A stretch of 64,000 nt of DNA. Origin: Pseudomonas sivasensis (GTDB lineage: Bacteria > Pseudomonadota > Gammaproteobacteria > Pseudomonadales > Pseudomonadaceae). Shown here piece by piece: positions 52,001 through 63,769 of the stretch. Positions within the stretch are counted from its first letter, which is position 1, and the number at the start of each line of letters is the position of its first letter. Both the position numbers and the translations under genes were made by a program. Below the pieces are notes generated by a model. It made no database searches, had not been told where the DNA came from, and saw only the letters and a program-made list of their open reading frames with translations. The stretch lies in NCBI RefSeq assembly GCF_013778505.1, contig NZ_JAAOWU010000009.1:164529-228528 (forward strand), read 5' to 3'.

Positions 52001-53251
52001 GCGAATCACTTCAGCAAGAACGTCCCAAACCTCTGGCAGTTCGCGCTCGACCATTTTCTTGGCCGCTTTGATGGTGGTCGCGAGACCGCGCATTTCCAGC
52101 TTGCCGAAGATGAACGGCTTGAACAGCTCGAGAGCCATCTTCTTAGGCAGACCGCACTGGTGCAGGCGCAGGGTCGGGCCTACGGTAATTACCGAACGAC
52201 CGGAGTAGTCAACACGCTTACCGAGCAAGTTCTGACGGAAACGACCTTGCTTACCCTTGATCATGTCGGCCAGGGATTTCAGAGGACGCTTGTTGGAACC
52301 CGTGATAGCGCGACCACGACGACCGTTGTCGAGCAGGGCATCAACCGCTTCTTGCAACATACGCTTTTCGTTGCGCACGATGATGTCCGGAGCGGACAGA
52401 TCAAGCAGGCGCTTCAAGCGGTTGTTACGGTTGATCACGCGACGGTATAGGTCGTTGAGGTCGGAGGTCGCAAAACGACCGCCGTCCAACGGTACCAGCG
52501 GACGCAGGTCTGGCGGCAGAACCGGCAGAACGGTCAGCACCATCCACTCTGGCAAGTTGCCGGAACCCTGGAAGGCTTCCATCAACTTCAGACGCTTGGA
52601 CAGCTTCTTGATCTTGGTTTCGGAGTTGGTTTGCGGAATTTCTTCACGCAGACGGCCAATCTCGTGTTCCAGGTCGATAGCGTGCAACAGTTCGCGGACC
52701 GCTTCGGCACCCATGCGGGCATCGAAATCGTCGCCGAACTCTTCCAGCGCCTCGAAGTACTGCTCGTCGTTCAGCAACTGACCCTTTTCAAGGGTGGTCA
52801 TGCCTGGGTCGATAACGACATAGCTCTCGAAGTAGAGAACGCGCTCGATATCACGCAGGGTCATGTCCATCAGCAAACCGATACGGGACGGCAGCGATTT
52901 CAGGAACCAGATGTGAGCAACCGGCGAAGCCAGTTCGATGTGCGCCATGCGCTCACGACGAACCTTGGCCAGTGCAACTTCAACGCCACACTTCTCGCAG
53001 ATCACACCACGGTGTTTCAAGCGCTTGTACTTACCGCACAGGCACTCGTAATCCTTTACCGGGCCAAAGATCTTGGCGCAGAACAGGCCGTCACGTTCAG
53101 GTTTGAACGTACGGTAGTTGATGGTTTCCGGTTTTTTAACTTCACCGAACGACCACGAACGGATCATCTCAGGCGATGCCAACCCAATACGGATGGCGTC
53201 GAACTCTTCGACTTGACCCTGGTTTTTCAGCAAATTCAGTAGGTCTTTCAA
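49052..53251 (-). CDS. rpoC: RNA polymerase beta' subunit
   Basis: A 1399-residue catalytic subunit of RNA polymerase. The N-terminal zinc-binding domain carries [20 protein letters not shown] (about 70-89), the active-site loop NADFDGDQM holds the three Mg-binding aspartates (about 458-466), and the second zinc site is in [20 protein letters not shown] (about 814-896 region). The trigger loop region with [20 protein letters not shown] follows the bridge helix. Sixty-four bp after rpoB; transcribed with rplJL-rpoB. Confidence 0.99.
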   Translation of the reverse strand: [1399 protein letters not shown]

Positions 53252-53315
53252 GGCCTTTCCTCCTGGCGGAGCAGAGAGCGGGCTAAACAGCCCCGCTCTC
53301 GATTCGCGTCACGTG

Positions 53316-57389
<4,074 letters not shown>

Positions 57390-57533
57390 CAGCGTTCCCC
57401 AGCTTGGTCACCTGCTTGTTTGGCCCCTCCGACGGGAGCAGCCAGAAAATCTTGCAAACCCCATGGTTTGCACCACCGCTTCGGATGGCTACAGCGCGTT
57501 AATGGCGGCGACCGAGTCGACAGCCAATAACGG

Positions 57534-57562
57534 AAAAAGGCCGGTGGCAAGAGCCACCAGCC
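57534..57562 (-). promoter_or_regulatory. Attenuator between rplL and rpoB
   Basis: On the minus strand GGCTGGTGGC-TCTT-GCCACCGGCC forms a 10-bp stem with one wobble pair, followed by TTTTTCCG. It begins about 46 bp after the rplL stop, 145 bp before rpoB. In E. coli the same place holds a partial terminator that makes L7/L12 more abundant than beta. Confidence 0.8.
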
Positions 57563-57608
57563 ATCAGCCTTCAGCTTAACGCTTGGGCTGGAGACGCAAA
57601 GTCGATGC

Positions 57609-57974
57609 TTACTTCAGCTCGACTTTAGCGCCTGCTTCTTCCAGAGTAGCTTTGGCTTTGTCAGCTGCGTCTTTCGACACTGCTTCCAGAACCTGGGCAG
57701 GAGCGCCGTCAACTACAGCCTTGGCTTCTTTCAGGCCCAGACCGGTCAGTTCACGTACTGCCTTGATCACGTTTACTTTCTTCTCGCCAGCTTCCAGCAG
57801 CATGACGTTGAATTCGGTTTGCTCTTCAGCAGCAACAGCAGCAACTGCTGGGCCAGCGGAAGCAGCGGCAGCGGAAACGCCGAATTTTTCTTCGAAAGCT
57901 TTGATCAGCTCAACAACCTGCAGAACCGACATTTCAGCTACGGCGTTGAGGATATCGTCTTGGGAGATAGACAT
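57609..57974 (-). CDS. rplL: 50S ribosomal protein L7/L12
   Basis: L7/L12 (121 residues) forms the multi-copy stalk that recruits translation GTPases. The N-terminal dimerisation part MSISQDDILNAVAEMSVLQV, an Ala-rich hinge (about 36-52) and the C-terminal globular domain EKKVNVIKAVRELTGLGLKE are all present. Seventy-eight bp after rplJ and followed by the attenuator before rpoB. Confidence 0.99.
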   Translation of the reverse strand: MSISQDDILNAVAEMSVLQVVELIKAFEEKFGVSAAAASAGPAVAAVAAEEQTEFNVMLLEAGEKKVNVIKAVRELTGLGLKEAKAVVDGAPAQVLEAVSKDAADKAKATLEEAGAKVELK

Positions 57975-58052
57975 TGCTGTATTTCCTGAATTGGGGGACG
58001 GCCTACGCGGCCATCGAAATAAACAAAAATACGCGAGAGAAGTCGCTCAGCC

Positions 58053-58553
58053 TTAGGCTGCGGCAGCTTCTTTTTGCTCGCGAACTGCAGCCAGAGTACG
58101 AGCCAGCTTGCTGGTAGCGCCTTGAATCACGCTCATCAGCTGCGAAATGGCTTCGTCGCGGGTCGGCAATGTTGCCAGTACGTCGATTTGGTTAGCTGCG
58201 AGGAACTTGCCCTCGAACGCAGCTGCCTTGATCTCGAACTTATCCTGACTCTTGGCGAATTCCTTGAACAAACGGGCAGCAGCGCCTGGATGATCTTTGG
58301 AGAAAGCGATCAGAGTCGGGCCGGTGAACACGTCATTGAGAACACTGTATTCAGTGTCAGCAACAGCGCGCTTGAGCAGGGTGTTACGTACAACACGTAC
58401 GTATACGCCAGCTTCACGAGCCTCTTTACGGAGTCCGGTCATAGCGCCTACTGTCACACCACGGGCATCAGCCACGACAGCGGACAGGGCAGCTTTGGCA
58501 GCCTCGTTGACTTCAGCGACGATGGCCTTCTTGTCTTCGAGATTAATTGCCAC
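58053..58553 (-). CDS. rplJ: 50S ribosomal protein L10
   Basis: L10 (166 residues) anchors L7/L12 to the ribosome and represses its own operon by binding the leader mRNA. MAINLEDKKAIVAEVNEAAK, DARGVTVGAMTGLRKEAREA and the C-terminal L12-binding helix with SKLARTLAAVREQKEAAAA are seen. The 199-bp upstream region contains the L10 leader. Confidence 0.98.
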   Translation of the reverse strand: MAINLEDKKAIVAEVNEAAKAALSAVVADARGVTVGAMTGLRKEAREAGVYVRVVRNTLLKRAVADTEYSVLNDVFTGPTLIAFSKDHPGAAARLFKEFAKSQDKFEIKAAAFEGKFLAANQIDVLATLPTRDEAISQLMSVIQGATSKLARTLAAVREQKEAAAA

Positions 58554-58589
58554 GGGTTTAACTCCTGCTTGTTACCGTTTCATCTGGCC

Positions 58590-58706
58590 TAGGCCGGATG
58601 TCGTTTTGGTGTCTGATTCGGTAAGGAACCGGGAGCACCATCTGCGTAGGCTTTTGGTTTAAGACTTGCGTCGCCTACGGTCTTGGATAGCCCCCGCCAG
58701 GCAGGG
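58590..58706 (-). ncRNA. L10 leader: autoregulatory mRNA structure before rplJ
   Basis: On the minus strand CGTAGGC (58679-58673) and GCCTACGC (58651-58644) form a stem enclosing GACGCAAGTCTTAAACCAAA, followed by AGATGGTGCTCCCGG. This matches the conserved L10 leader, to which the L10-L12 complex binds and blocks rplJ translation. The exact ends are approximate. Confidence 0.8.
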
Positions 58707-58721
58707 ACCCCAATTTTTTCA

Positions 58722-58745
58722 ATTGACGCAATCGCTTGCGTCAAT
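58722..58745 (-). repeat. Perfect inverted repeat after rplA
   Basis: ATTGACGCAA-TCGC-TTGCGTCAAT is a perfect 10-bp inverted repeat with a 4-base loop, 7 bp behind the rplA stop. In the sense of transcription it is followed by TGAAAAAATTGG, not a T-run, so it is not a standard terminator. It may be a processing or transcript-stability structure, or part of the rplJ promoter region. Confidence 0.7.
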
Positions 58746-58752
58746 CTGTGTC

Positions 58753-59448
58753 TTATACGTCCAGCGAGCCTTGGTCGATGACCAGACCTGGGCCCATAGT
58801 GGTGCTCAGGGTAACGCGCTTGACGTAGATACCTTTAGAAGAAGCTGGCTTGATACGCTTAAGATCAGCGATCAGGGCTTCAACGTTTTCCTTCAGCTTG
58901 ACGGCGTCGAAACCGACCTTGCCAACGGAGGTGTGAATGATGCCGTTTTTGTCGGTGCGATAACGAACCTGACCAGCCTTGGCGTTTTTAACCGCGGTAG
59001 CTACGTCTGGCGTTACAGTGCCGACTTTAGGGTTAGGCATCAGGCCACGTGGACCAAGGATCTGACCCAACTGACCTACAACACGCATTGCATCCGGGGA
59101 GGCAATAACTACGTCGTAGTTCAGGTCGCCGCCTTTCATTTCGGCAGCCAGGTCGTCCATGCCAACGCGATCAGCGCCAGCGGCCAGAGCAGCTTCAGCT
59201 GCCGGGCCTTGGGTGAAGACGGCTACACGTACAGTCTTGCCAGTACCGTGTGGCAGCACAGTAGCGCTACGAACGACTTGGTCGGACTTACGCGGGTCCA
59301 CACCCAGGTTTACAGCAACGTCAACGGACTCGCTGAATTTGACAGTCGACAGCTCGGTCAACAGGGCTGCAGCGTCTACAAAGCTGTAGGCCTTGCCTGC
59401 TTCGATTTTGCCGGCGATAGCCTTTTGGCGCTTGGTCAGCTTAGCCAT
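58753..59448 (-). CDS. rplA: 50S ribosomal protein L1
   Basis: L1 (231 residues) forms the mobile stalk that guides deacylated tRNA out of the E site and, in E. coli, represses rplKA. MAKLTKRQKAIAGKIEAGKA and the block GPRGLMPNPKVGTVTPDVAT (about 125-144) are diagnostic. Its ATG shares one base with the rplK stop (TAATG), so translation is coupled. Confidence 0.98.
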   Translation of the reverse strand: MAKLTKRQKAIAGKIEAGKAYSFVDAAALLTELSTVKFSESVDVAVNLGVDPRKSDQVVRSATVLPHGTGKTVRVAVFTQGPAAEAALAAGADRVGMDDLAAEMKGGDLNYDVVIASPDAMRVVGQLGQILGPRGLMPNPKVGTVTPDVATAVKNAKAGQVRYRTDKNGIIHTSVGKVGFDAVKLKENVEALIADLKRIKPASSKGIYVKRVTLSTTMGPGLVIDQGSLDV

Positions 59449-59879
59449 TACACACCCTCCACGTTAAGGCCCATGCTACGAGCAGAACCGGCGATGGTAC
59501 GCACGGCTGCATCCATATCAGCTGCAGTCAGATCCGCGTTTTTGGTTTTCGCGATTTCTTCCAGCTGAGCACGAGTTACAGTGCCGACTTTAACGGTGTT
59601 AGGACGAGCGGAACCGCTAGTCAGACCAGCAGCCTTCTTCAGCAGAACCGAAGCCGGGGTCGACTTAGTTTCGAAAGTGAAGCTACGGTCGCTGTATACA
59701 GTGATGATCACTGGAGTCGGCAGACCTGGTTCAAGACCCTGAGTACGGGCGTTGAAGGCCTTGCAGAATTCCATGATGTTCACGCCATGCTGACCCAGAG
59801 CTGGACCAACAGGTGGGCTTGGGTTGGCCTGAGCGGCCTTCACTTGCAGCTTGATGTAAGCGGTAATTTTCTTGGCCAT
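59448..59879 (-). CDS. rplK: 50S ribosomal protein L11
   Basis: L11 (143 residues) binds the GTPase-associated centre and is needed for RelA activation in the stringent response. The start at 59879 gives MAKKITAYIKLQVKAAQANP, the family N-terminus; the ATG at 59891 is not needed. PPVGPALGQHGVNIMEFCKA, with the proline cluster of the thiostrepton site, is intact. Coupled to rplA and 117 bp behind nusG, with a terminator in the gap. Confidence 0.98.
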   Translation of the reverse strand: MAKKITAYIKLQVKAAQANPSPPVGPALGQHGVNIMEFCKAFNARTQGLEPGLPTPVIITVYSDRSFTFETKSTPASVLLKKAAGLTSGSARPNTVKVGTVTRAQLEEIAKTKNADLTAADMDAAVRTIAGSARSMGLNVEGV

Positions 59880-59949
59880 GAGGCACTCCAATTACGGGTT
59901 CAAACGCCTCGAAAGGCTCCCCGGTTACTTGCGCGTTTATCCCAGTGAC

Positions 59950-59981
59950 GACAAAACCCCACAGCCTAAGGCTGCGGGGTT
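59950..59981 (-). terminator. Terminator between nusG and rplK
   Basis: On the minus strand AACCCCGCAGCC-TTA-GGCTGTGGGGTT is a 12-bp stem with one wobble pair, followed by TTGTCG with a short T-run. It begins about 16 bp after the nusG stop, so secE-nusG and rplKA are separate or partially separate units. Confidence 0.85.
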
Positions 59982-59996
59982 GGGATGCTTAGCCAG

Positions 59997-60530
59997 CTAG
60001 ACCTTCTCGACCTGGCTGAACTCCAACTCTACAGGAGTAGAGCGACCGAAAATGAGCACTGCCACTTGGATCCGGCTCTTCTCGTAGTTAACCTCTTCGA
60101 CAGTGCCGTTAAAATCAGCAAACGGACCATCTGTAACACGAACAACCTCACCCGGCTCAAACAAAGTCTTCGGCTTAGGCTTGTCACTACCATCAGCAAC
60201 GCGACGCAGAATTGCTTCTGCCTCTTTATCAGTGATCGGAGCAGGCTTATCAGCGGTACCGCCAATGAAACCCATGACACGAGGCGTATCCTTGACCAAA
60301 TGCCAAGTACCTTCATTCATGTCCATCTGAACCAAAACATAGCCAGGGAAGAACTTACGCTCACTTTTACGCTTCTGACCATTCCGCATTTCAACCACTT
60401 CTTCAGTGGGAACCAGAATTTCGCCGAAGCCATCTTCCATGCCTGCCAGCTTCACGCGCTCTAGCAAAGAGCGCATAACATGCTTCTCGTAACCCGAGTA
60501 AGCATGAACAACGTACCAACGCTTAGCCAC
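59997..60530 (-). CDS. nusG: Transcription termination/antitermination protein NusG
   Basis: NusG (177 residues) bridges RNA polymerase to Rho or to ribosomal S10. MAKRWYVVHAYSGYEKHVMR opens the NGN domain; the C-terminal KOW domain has GEVVRVTDGPFADFNGTVEE (about 124-143). Nine bp separate it from secE, its conserved partner. A terminator follows. Confidence 0.99.
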   Translation of the reverse strand: MAKRWYVVHAYSGYEKHVMRSLLERVKLAGMEDGFGEILVPTEEVVEMRNGQKRKSERKFFPGYVLVQMDMNEGTWHLVKDTPRVMGFIGGTADKPAPITDKEAEAILRRVADGSDKPKPKTLFEPGEVVRVTDGPFADFNGTVEEVNYEKSRIQVAVLIFGRSTPVELEFSQVEKV

Positions 60531-60539
60531 GGGACACCC

Positions 60540-60908
60540 TTAGCCAACAATCAAGGAAACAAGCCAACCGAGCAGGGAATCAAGCCCCCACAACAGCAAC
60601 GCCATAACCAGAACAACAGCCACAACAATCAACGTGGTCTGCGTGGTTTCTTGGCGAGTCGGCCAAACGACTTTACGGATTTCGGTGCGAGCTTCCTTTA
60701 CCAGTACCGCAAAAGACTTGCCTTTAGCAGTCTGCAAGCCCACAAAGGCAGCCACAACAGCAATAACAAGCAAAGCGAGCACACGGTACAGGATCGGCGA
60801 AGCAGAATAGTACTGATTGCCAACTACGCCTACGACCACCAACGCTACAACAACTAGCCACTTGACGAGATCGAAACGAGAGCTTTGAGCTTCAGCCTTA
60901 GGAGTCAT
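60540..60908 (-). CDS. secE: Protein translocase subunit SecE
   Basis: SecE (122 residues) stabilises SecY in the inner membrane. As in other gammaproteobacteria it has three membrane helices (about 15-30, 40-58, 92-118), with the conserved amphipathic segment KEARTEIRKVVWPTRQETTQ (about 72-91) in front of the last. It lies 45 bp after tRNA-Trp and 9 bp before nusG; the promoter at 61050-61078 upstream of the tRNA probably serves all three. Confidence 0.97.
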   Translation of the reverse strand: MTPKAEAQSSRFDLVKWLVVVALVVVGVVGNQYYSASPILYRVLALLVIAVVAAFVGLQTAKGKSFAVLVKEARTEIRKVVWPTRQETTQTTLIVVAVVLVMALLLWGLDSLLGWLVSLIVG

Positions 60909-60953
60909 CTATGAAGATCCTGTGAAAAGAAAGCCAGACACACCACGTGAATC

Positions 60954-61029
60954 TGGCAGGTCAGGAGGGAATCGAACCCCCAACCTACGGTTTTGGAGAC
61001 CGTCGCTCTGCCAATTGAGCTACTGACCT
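60954..61029 (-). tRNA. tRNA-Trp (anticodon CCA)
   Basis: A 76-nt cloverleaf with encoded CCA. The acceptor stem pairs AGGTCAG with CTGACCT, the anticodon loop reads TCTCCAAAA with CCA, and the T-loop GGTTCGATTC is standard. It is the leader gene of secE-nusG, as in most gammaproteobacteria. Confidence 0.97.
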
Positions 61030-61049
61030 AAAACAAAATCAGGCCGACC

Positions 61050-61078
61050 ATTATGCAGGCCTGAAAAAGACTTTACAA
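61050..61078 (-). promoter_or_regulatory. Probable promoter of tRNA-Trp-secE-nusG
   Basis: On the minus strand TTGTAA (61078-61073), 17 bp, CATAAT (61055-61050), about 20 bp before the tRNA-Trp 5' end. It lies behind the terminator that follows tRNA-Thr. Confidence 0.6.
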
Positions 61079-61158
61079 CAACCAACCCCAACAGACTTGA
61101 TACAACCTAGCAAAACCACCAGATACAAAACACTCAAGCCGAGGCAGCTGTTAAAACA

Positions 61159-61184
61159 AAGGCAGATATTTTCATATCTGCCTT
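61159..61184 (-). terminator. Terminator after tRNA-Thr
   Basis: On the minus strand AAGGCAGATA-TGAAAA-TATCTGCCTT is a perfect 10-bp stem followed by TGTTTTAAC, only 6 bp behind the tRNA-Thr 3' end. It closes the Tyr-Gly-Thr tRNA operon where a tuf gene would continue in many relatives. Confidence 0.85.
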
Positions 61185-61190
61185 GTTATA

Positions 61191-61266
61191 TGGAGCTCTT
61201 GAGCGGATTTGAACCGCTGACCTCACCCTTACCAAGGGTGTGCTCTACCAACTGAGCTACAAGAGC
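61191..61266 (-). tRNA. tRNA-Thr (anticodon GGT)
   Basis: A 76-nt tRNA with encoded CCA. The acceptor stem GCTCTTG pairs with CAAGAGC, the anticodon loop reads CTTGGTAA with GGT, and the T-arm AGCGGTTCAAATCCGCT is regular. Third gene of the Tyr-Gly-Thr operon. Confidence 0.97.
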
Positions 61267-61291
61267 AAAACACATGCACAACCTGCAAACT

Positions 61292-61365
<74 letters not shown>

Positions 61366-61389
61366 GGAGCTTGCAGCTCACGCTAAAAA

Positions 61390-61474
<85 letters not shown>

Positions 61475-61487
61475 TAAGCGAGCCGGC

Positions 61488-61515
61488 ATTTTACATTACG
61501 CCGACCTTCTGTCAA
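61488..61515 (-). promoter_or_regulatory. Promoter of the tRNA-Tyr-Gly-Thr operon
   Basis: On the minus strand TTGACA (61515-61510), a 16-bp spacer, TAAAAT (61493-61488), then GCCGGCTCGC, a GC-rich discriminator typical of stringently controlled stable-RNA promoters. It lies 14 bp before the tRNA-Tyr 5' end. The rest of the 142-bp gap up to the SPOR gene is AT-rich and shows nothing else. Confidence 0.88.
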
Positions 61516-61616
61516 GCATTTTCTCATTTAAATTATGAGGTTAGCTGCATTGACGCCGCATCTCATTAAATCCCCCTAAAGGTCTTCACTGCGAAGCGGG
61601 CGCCATTCTATGCAAA

Positions 61617-62063
61617 CTATTCGACAGTTGCAATGCCTTCGCACAGCATTATTTTATGTTTTAACTCATTGAATTCCTTAACAAGGTTTTCAAAGGGCAG
61701 ATCTTCAGCCAGGCGCCGGCTTTCCGGGGCCACCCGGAGCCAGTAACCTTGAGCATCTGGCGTACTCAGCAGTTGAACCTTGACCTTTATATCCAAGCTA
61801 GTGAGACGCTGCTCGACAGATTGCGCTTGGCGCTGGTCTGTAAATCCACCAATGTACAAACAGGTATTTTGCGAATCAGATACCTTTGCCCGCTCCCTGC
61901 GGATCACTGCATCCGAAGATTCACTCAGCAGACGAATATCCTGCTGAGCACCTCGATAGAGACTCAGAGGAGTAACGTCTTTAGCGCGCAGCGGGGCCTC
62001 TTGCTGGTGCCATATGTAGTAAAAGGCGTTGAGGATCAGTAAAAGCAAAAACAGCCAACGCAT
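61617..62063 (-). CDS. SPOR-domain membrane protein
   Basis: A 148-residue protein with one N-terminal membrane helix (MRWLFLLLLILNAFYYIWHQ, about 1-18) and a periplasmic C-terminal SPOR-like domain (about 70-145) beginning CLYIGGFTDQRQAQSVEQRL. SPOR domains bind denuded glycans at the septum, so a cell-division or wall role is likely but not shown. The start at 62063 is preferred over the frame from 62162, which lies inside coaX. It follows coaX after 7 bp and is probably co-transcribed with birA and coaX. Confidence 0.8.
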   Translation of the reverse strand: MRWLFLLLLILNAFYYIWHQQEAPLRAKDVTPLSLYRGAQQDIRLLSESSDAVIRRERAKVSDSQNTCLYIGGFTDQRQAQSVEQRLTSLDIKVKVQLLSTPDAQGYWLRVAPESRRLAEDLPFENLVKEFNELKHKIMLCEGIATVE

Positions 62064-62070
62064 AAACACC

Positions 62071-62820
62071 TCAAGATAACGGGCACGCCATCGCCAGACC
62101 AACGAAAACCAAATCAGGAACGAGTCGAGCCTGCGGCACAGAGCCCAATACCAAATCAGCATCTCCGCCAGTCAGGAATATACTGAAGTCATCGCCCCAG
62201 TAGCTGCGCGCGAGCTCTACCTGGGTCAGAACAAATCCTCGAAGCATCAACGCACAGCCTCGCTCTACTGCCTCAACTGTTGTACGACCTGGTGAGAGGC
62301 ACTCCAAAGCCCTTTCAGCAGCGGCATCGCCATACCTTATCTTTCGTGTATGTGTACGCAGCTGATTCCTCATGAGAGACATGCCCGGACAAATAAAGCC
62401 TCCCAGGTGCTCGCCATCCTCAGCTATAAAATCTGCAGTCGCCGCAGTGCCAAAATCGAGCACCAAGCAGGCACCCGAGGCCAATTTAAATCCACCGAGC
62501 ATTGCCAACCAGCGATCCAGACCAAGGCGCTCAAAATCTTCGTAGCCGTTACGTACCCCAGCCACTTCACGAGCTGAAGCAGCACTGGTAACAACAACAC
62601 CAAATGTCTCCACAAGCGCTTCAACCAGTTTTTCCGTCTCTTCCTGCGCACGGACGCTCACCAACCTGCAACGCGTCAGCAACAACTCAGGCAGCGCCAG
62701 CAGGCTATCAATCAAGGCAGCATCCGAACCTGCAACACCTTCAGCCGAGGCGTTCACCCCGCTCGAATCAAGCACACGCCATTTGATAAAGCTATTCCCA
62801 CAGTCGAGCTCAAGAATCAT
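62071..62820 (-). CDS. coaX: Type III pantothenate kinase CoaX
   Basis: CoaX (249 residues) phosphorylates pantothenate, the first step of CoA synthesis; the type III enzyme needs a monovalent cation and is not feedback-inhibited by CoA. The ASKHA-fold motifs are visible: LELDCGNSFIKWRV (phosphate 1), LGLDRWLAMLGG (about 98-109) and LVLDFGTAATADFI (about 117-130). The ATG at 62820 lies inside the 3' end of birA (11 bp overlap), so both are translated together. Pseudomonads use CoaX instead of CoaA. Confidence 0.95.
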   Translation of the reverse strand: MILELDCGNSFIKWRVLDSSGVNASAEGVAGSDAALIDSLLALPELLLTRCRLVSVRAQEETEKLVEALVETFGVVVTSAASAREVAGVRNGYEDFERLGLDRWLAMLGGFKLASGACLVLDFGTAATADFIAEDGEHLGGFICPGMSLMRNQLRTHTRKIRYGDAAAERALECLSPGRTTVEAVERGCALMLRGFVLTQVELARSYWGDDFSIFLTGGDADLVLGSVPQARLVPDLVFVGLAMACPLS

Positions 62821-63769
62821 CACGCAACCTCAGGCTTAGCTCACCACCACTGTATATTTTCTCAACACCATCAACACTCAAACGCAAAGCACCTTGACGA
62901 TCAACACCCAGCACCACTCCATCGACCTGGTTGACACCGGCTATAAGCGACACAGCCCTCCCCTGCCAAGCGTGATTTTTCTCCCACTCATTCTGAAGCT
63001 CGGCAAAACCTAGCACCCGGTGTCGACCCAAGTAGCCTTGCAACTGCAAACCCAGCCGGGCAATCAGGGCGTTTCGATCAACAGGAAAACCCGTCTCTAA
63101 CTGCACTGATGTCCATTGCTGATCAACCTCGTCAGCCTTCTGCATATTGACGTTGATGCCTATTCCAAGGACAACGTGACAGATATCAGCAGGATCCCCT
63201 ACGAGCTCCAGCAAAATCCCGGCAATTTTCTTTTGCCCTACGAGAACGTCGTTTGGCCATTTTAAAGTCGCAGTCTGAACTCCAGACTCACGCAGGGCTT
63301 GCATGACCGCCAATCCAACCACAAGACTTAAGCCTTCCAACTGCCGAAGACCATCCTCAATACGCAATACAAGGCTGTAATAGACATTCTGGGCAAATGG
63401 ACTGACCCACTTTCGACCACGCCTGCCTCTTCCCGCCGTTTGCTGCTCCGCAAGCACCAGAAAGGGCGTCGCGCACTCAACCCCAGCAAGACGCAAAGCT
63501 TCGGCATTTGTTGAGTCAATGGAATCGTAGATATGGATAGGCCATGCTAAATCAGGGGCATGCTGCTCAATTTCCGCAGCACTCAAGAAAACCAATGGGG
63601 ATGCTAATTGATACCCCTTTCCACGAACCTTATGAACAGGCAGATTCAATTCGGCCTCAAGGTGCTGGAGTTGCTTCCAGACAGCACTGCGACTGACGCC
63701 CAGGGCGGCGCCAAGTGCTTCCCCGGAATGAAATCGGCCATCTTTCAGAAGTTCTAACAACGTCAGCAT
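62810..63769 (-). CDS. birA: Bifunctional biotin ligase / biotin operon repressor BirA
   Basis: BirA (319 residues) attaches biotin to carboxyl carrier proteins and represses biotin genes. The N-terminal winged helix (about 1-60) has GVSRSAVWKQLQHLEAELNL; the ligase core has AEQQTAGRGRRGRKWVSPFA (about 107-126, biotinoyl-AMP loop) and LKWPNDVLVGQKKIAGILLE (about 173-192). The C-terminal SH3-like domain follows to the end. Start at 63769 (MLTLLELLKDGRFHSGEALG). The gene overlaps coaX and lies 120 bp behind the rrn terminator. Confidence 0.96.
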   Translation of the reverse strand: MLTLLELLKDGRFHSGEALGAALGVSRSAVWKQLQHLEAELNLPVHKVRGKGYQLASPLVFLSAAEIEQHAPDLAWPIHIYDSIDSTNAEALRLAGVECATPFLVLAEQQTAGRGRRGRKWVSPFAQNVYYSLVLRIEDGLRQLEGLSLVVGLAVMQALRESGVQTATLKWPNDVLVGQKKIAGILLELVGDPADICHVVLGIGINVNMQKADEVDQQWTSVQLETGFPVDRNALIARLGLQLQGYLGRHRVLGFAELQNEWEKNHAWQGRAVSLIAGVNQVDGVVLGVDRQGALRLSVDGVEKIYSGGELSLRLRDDS

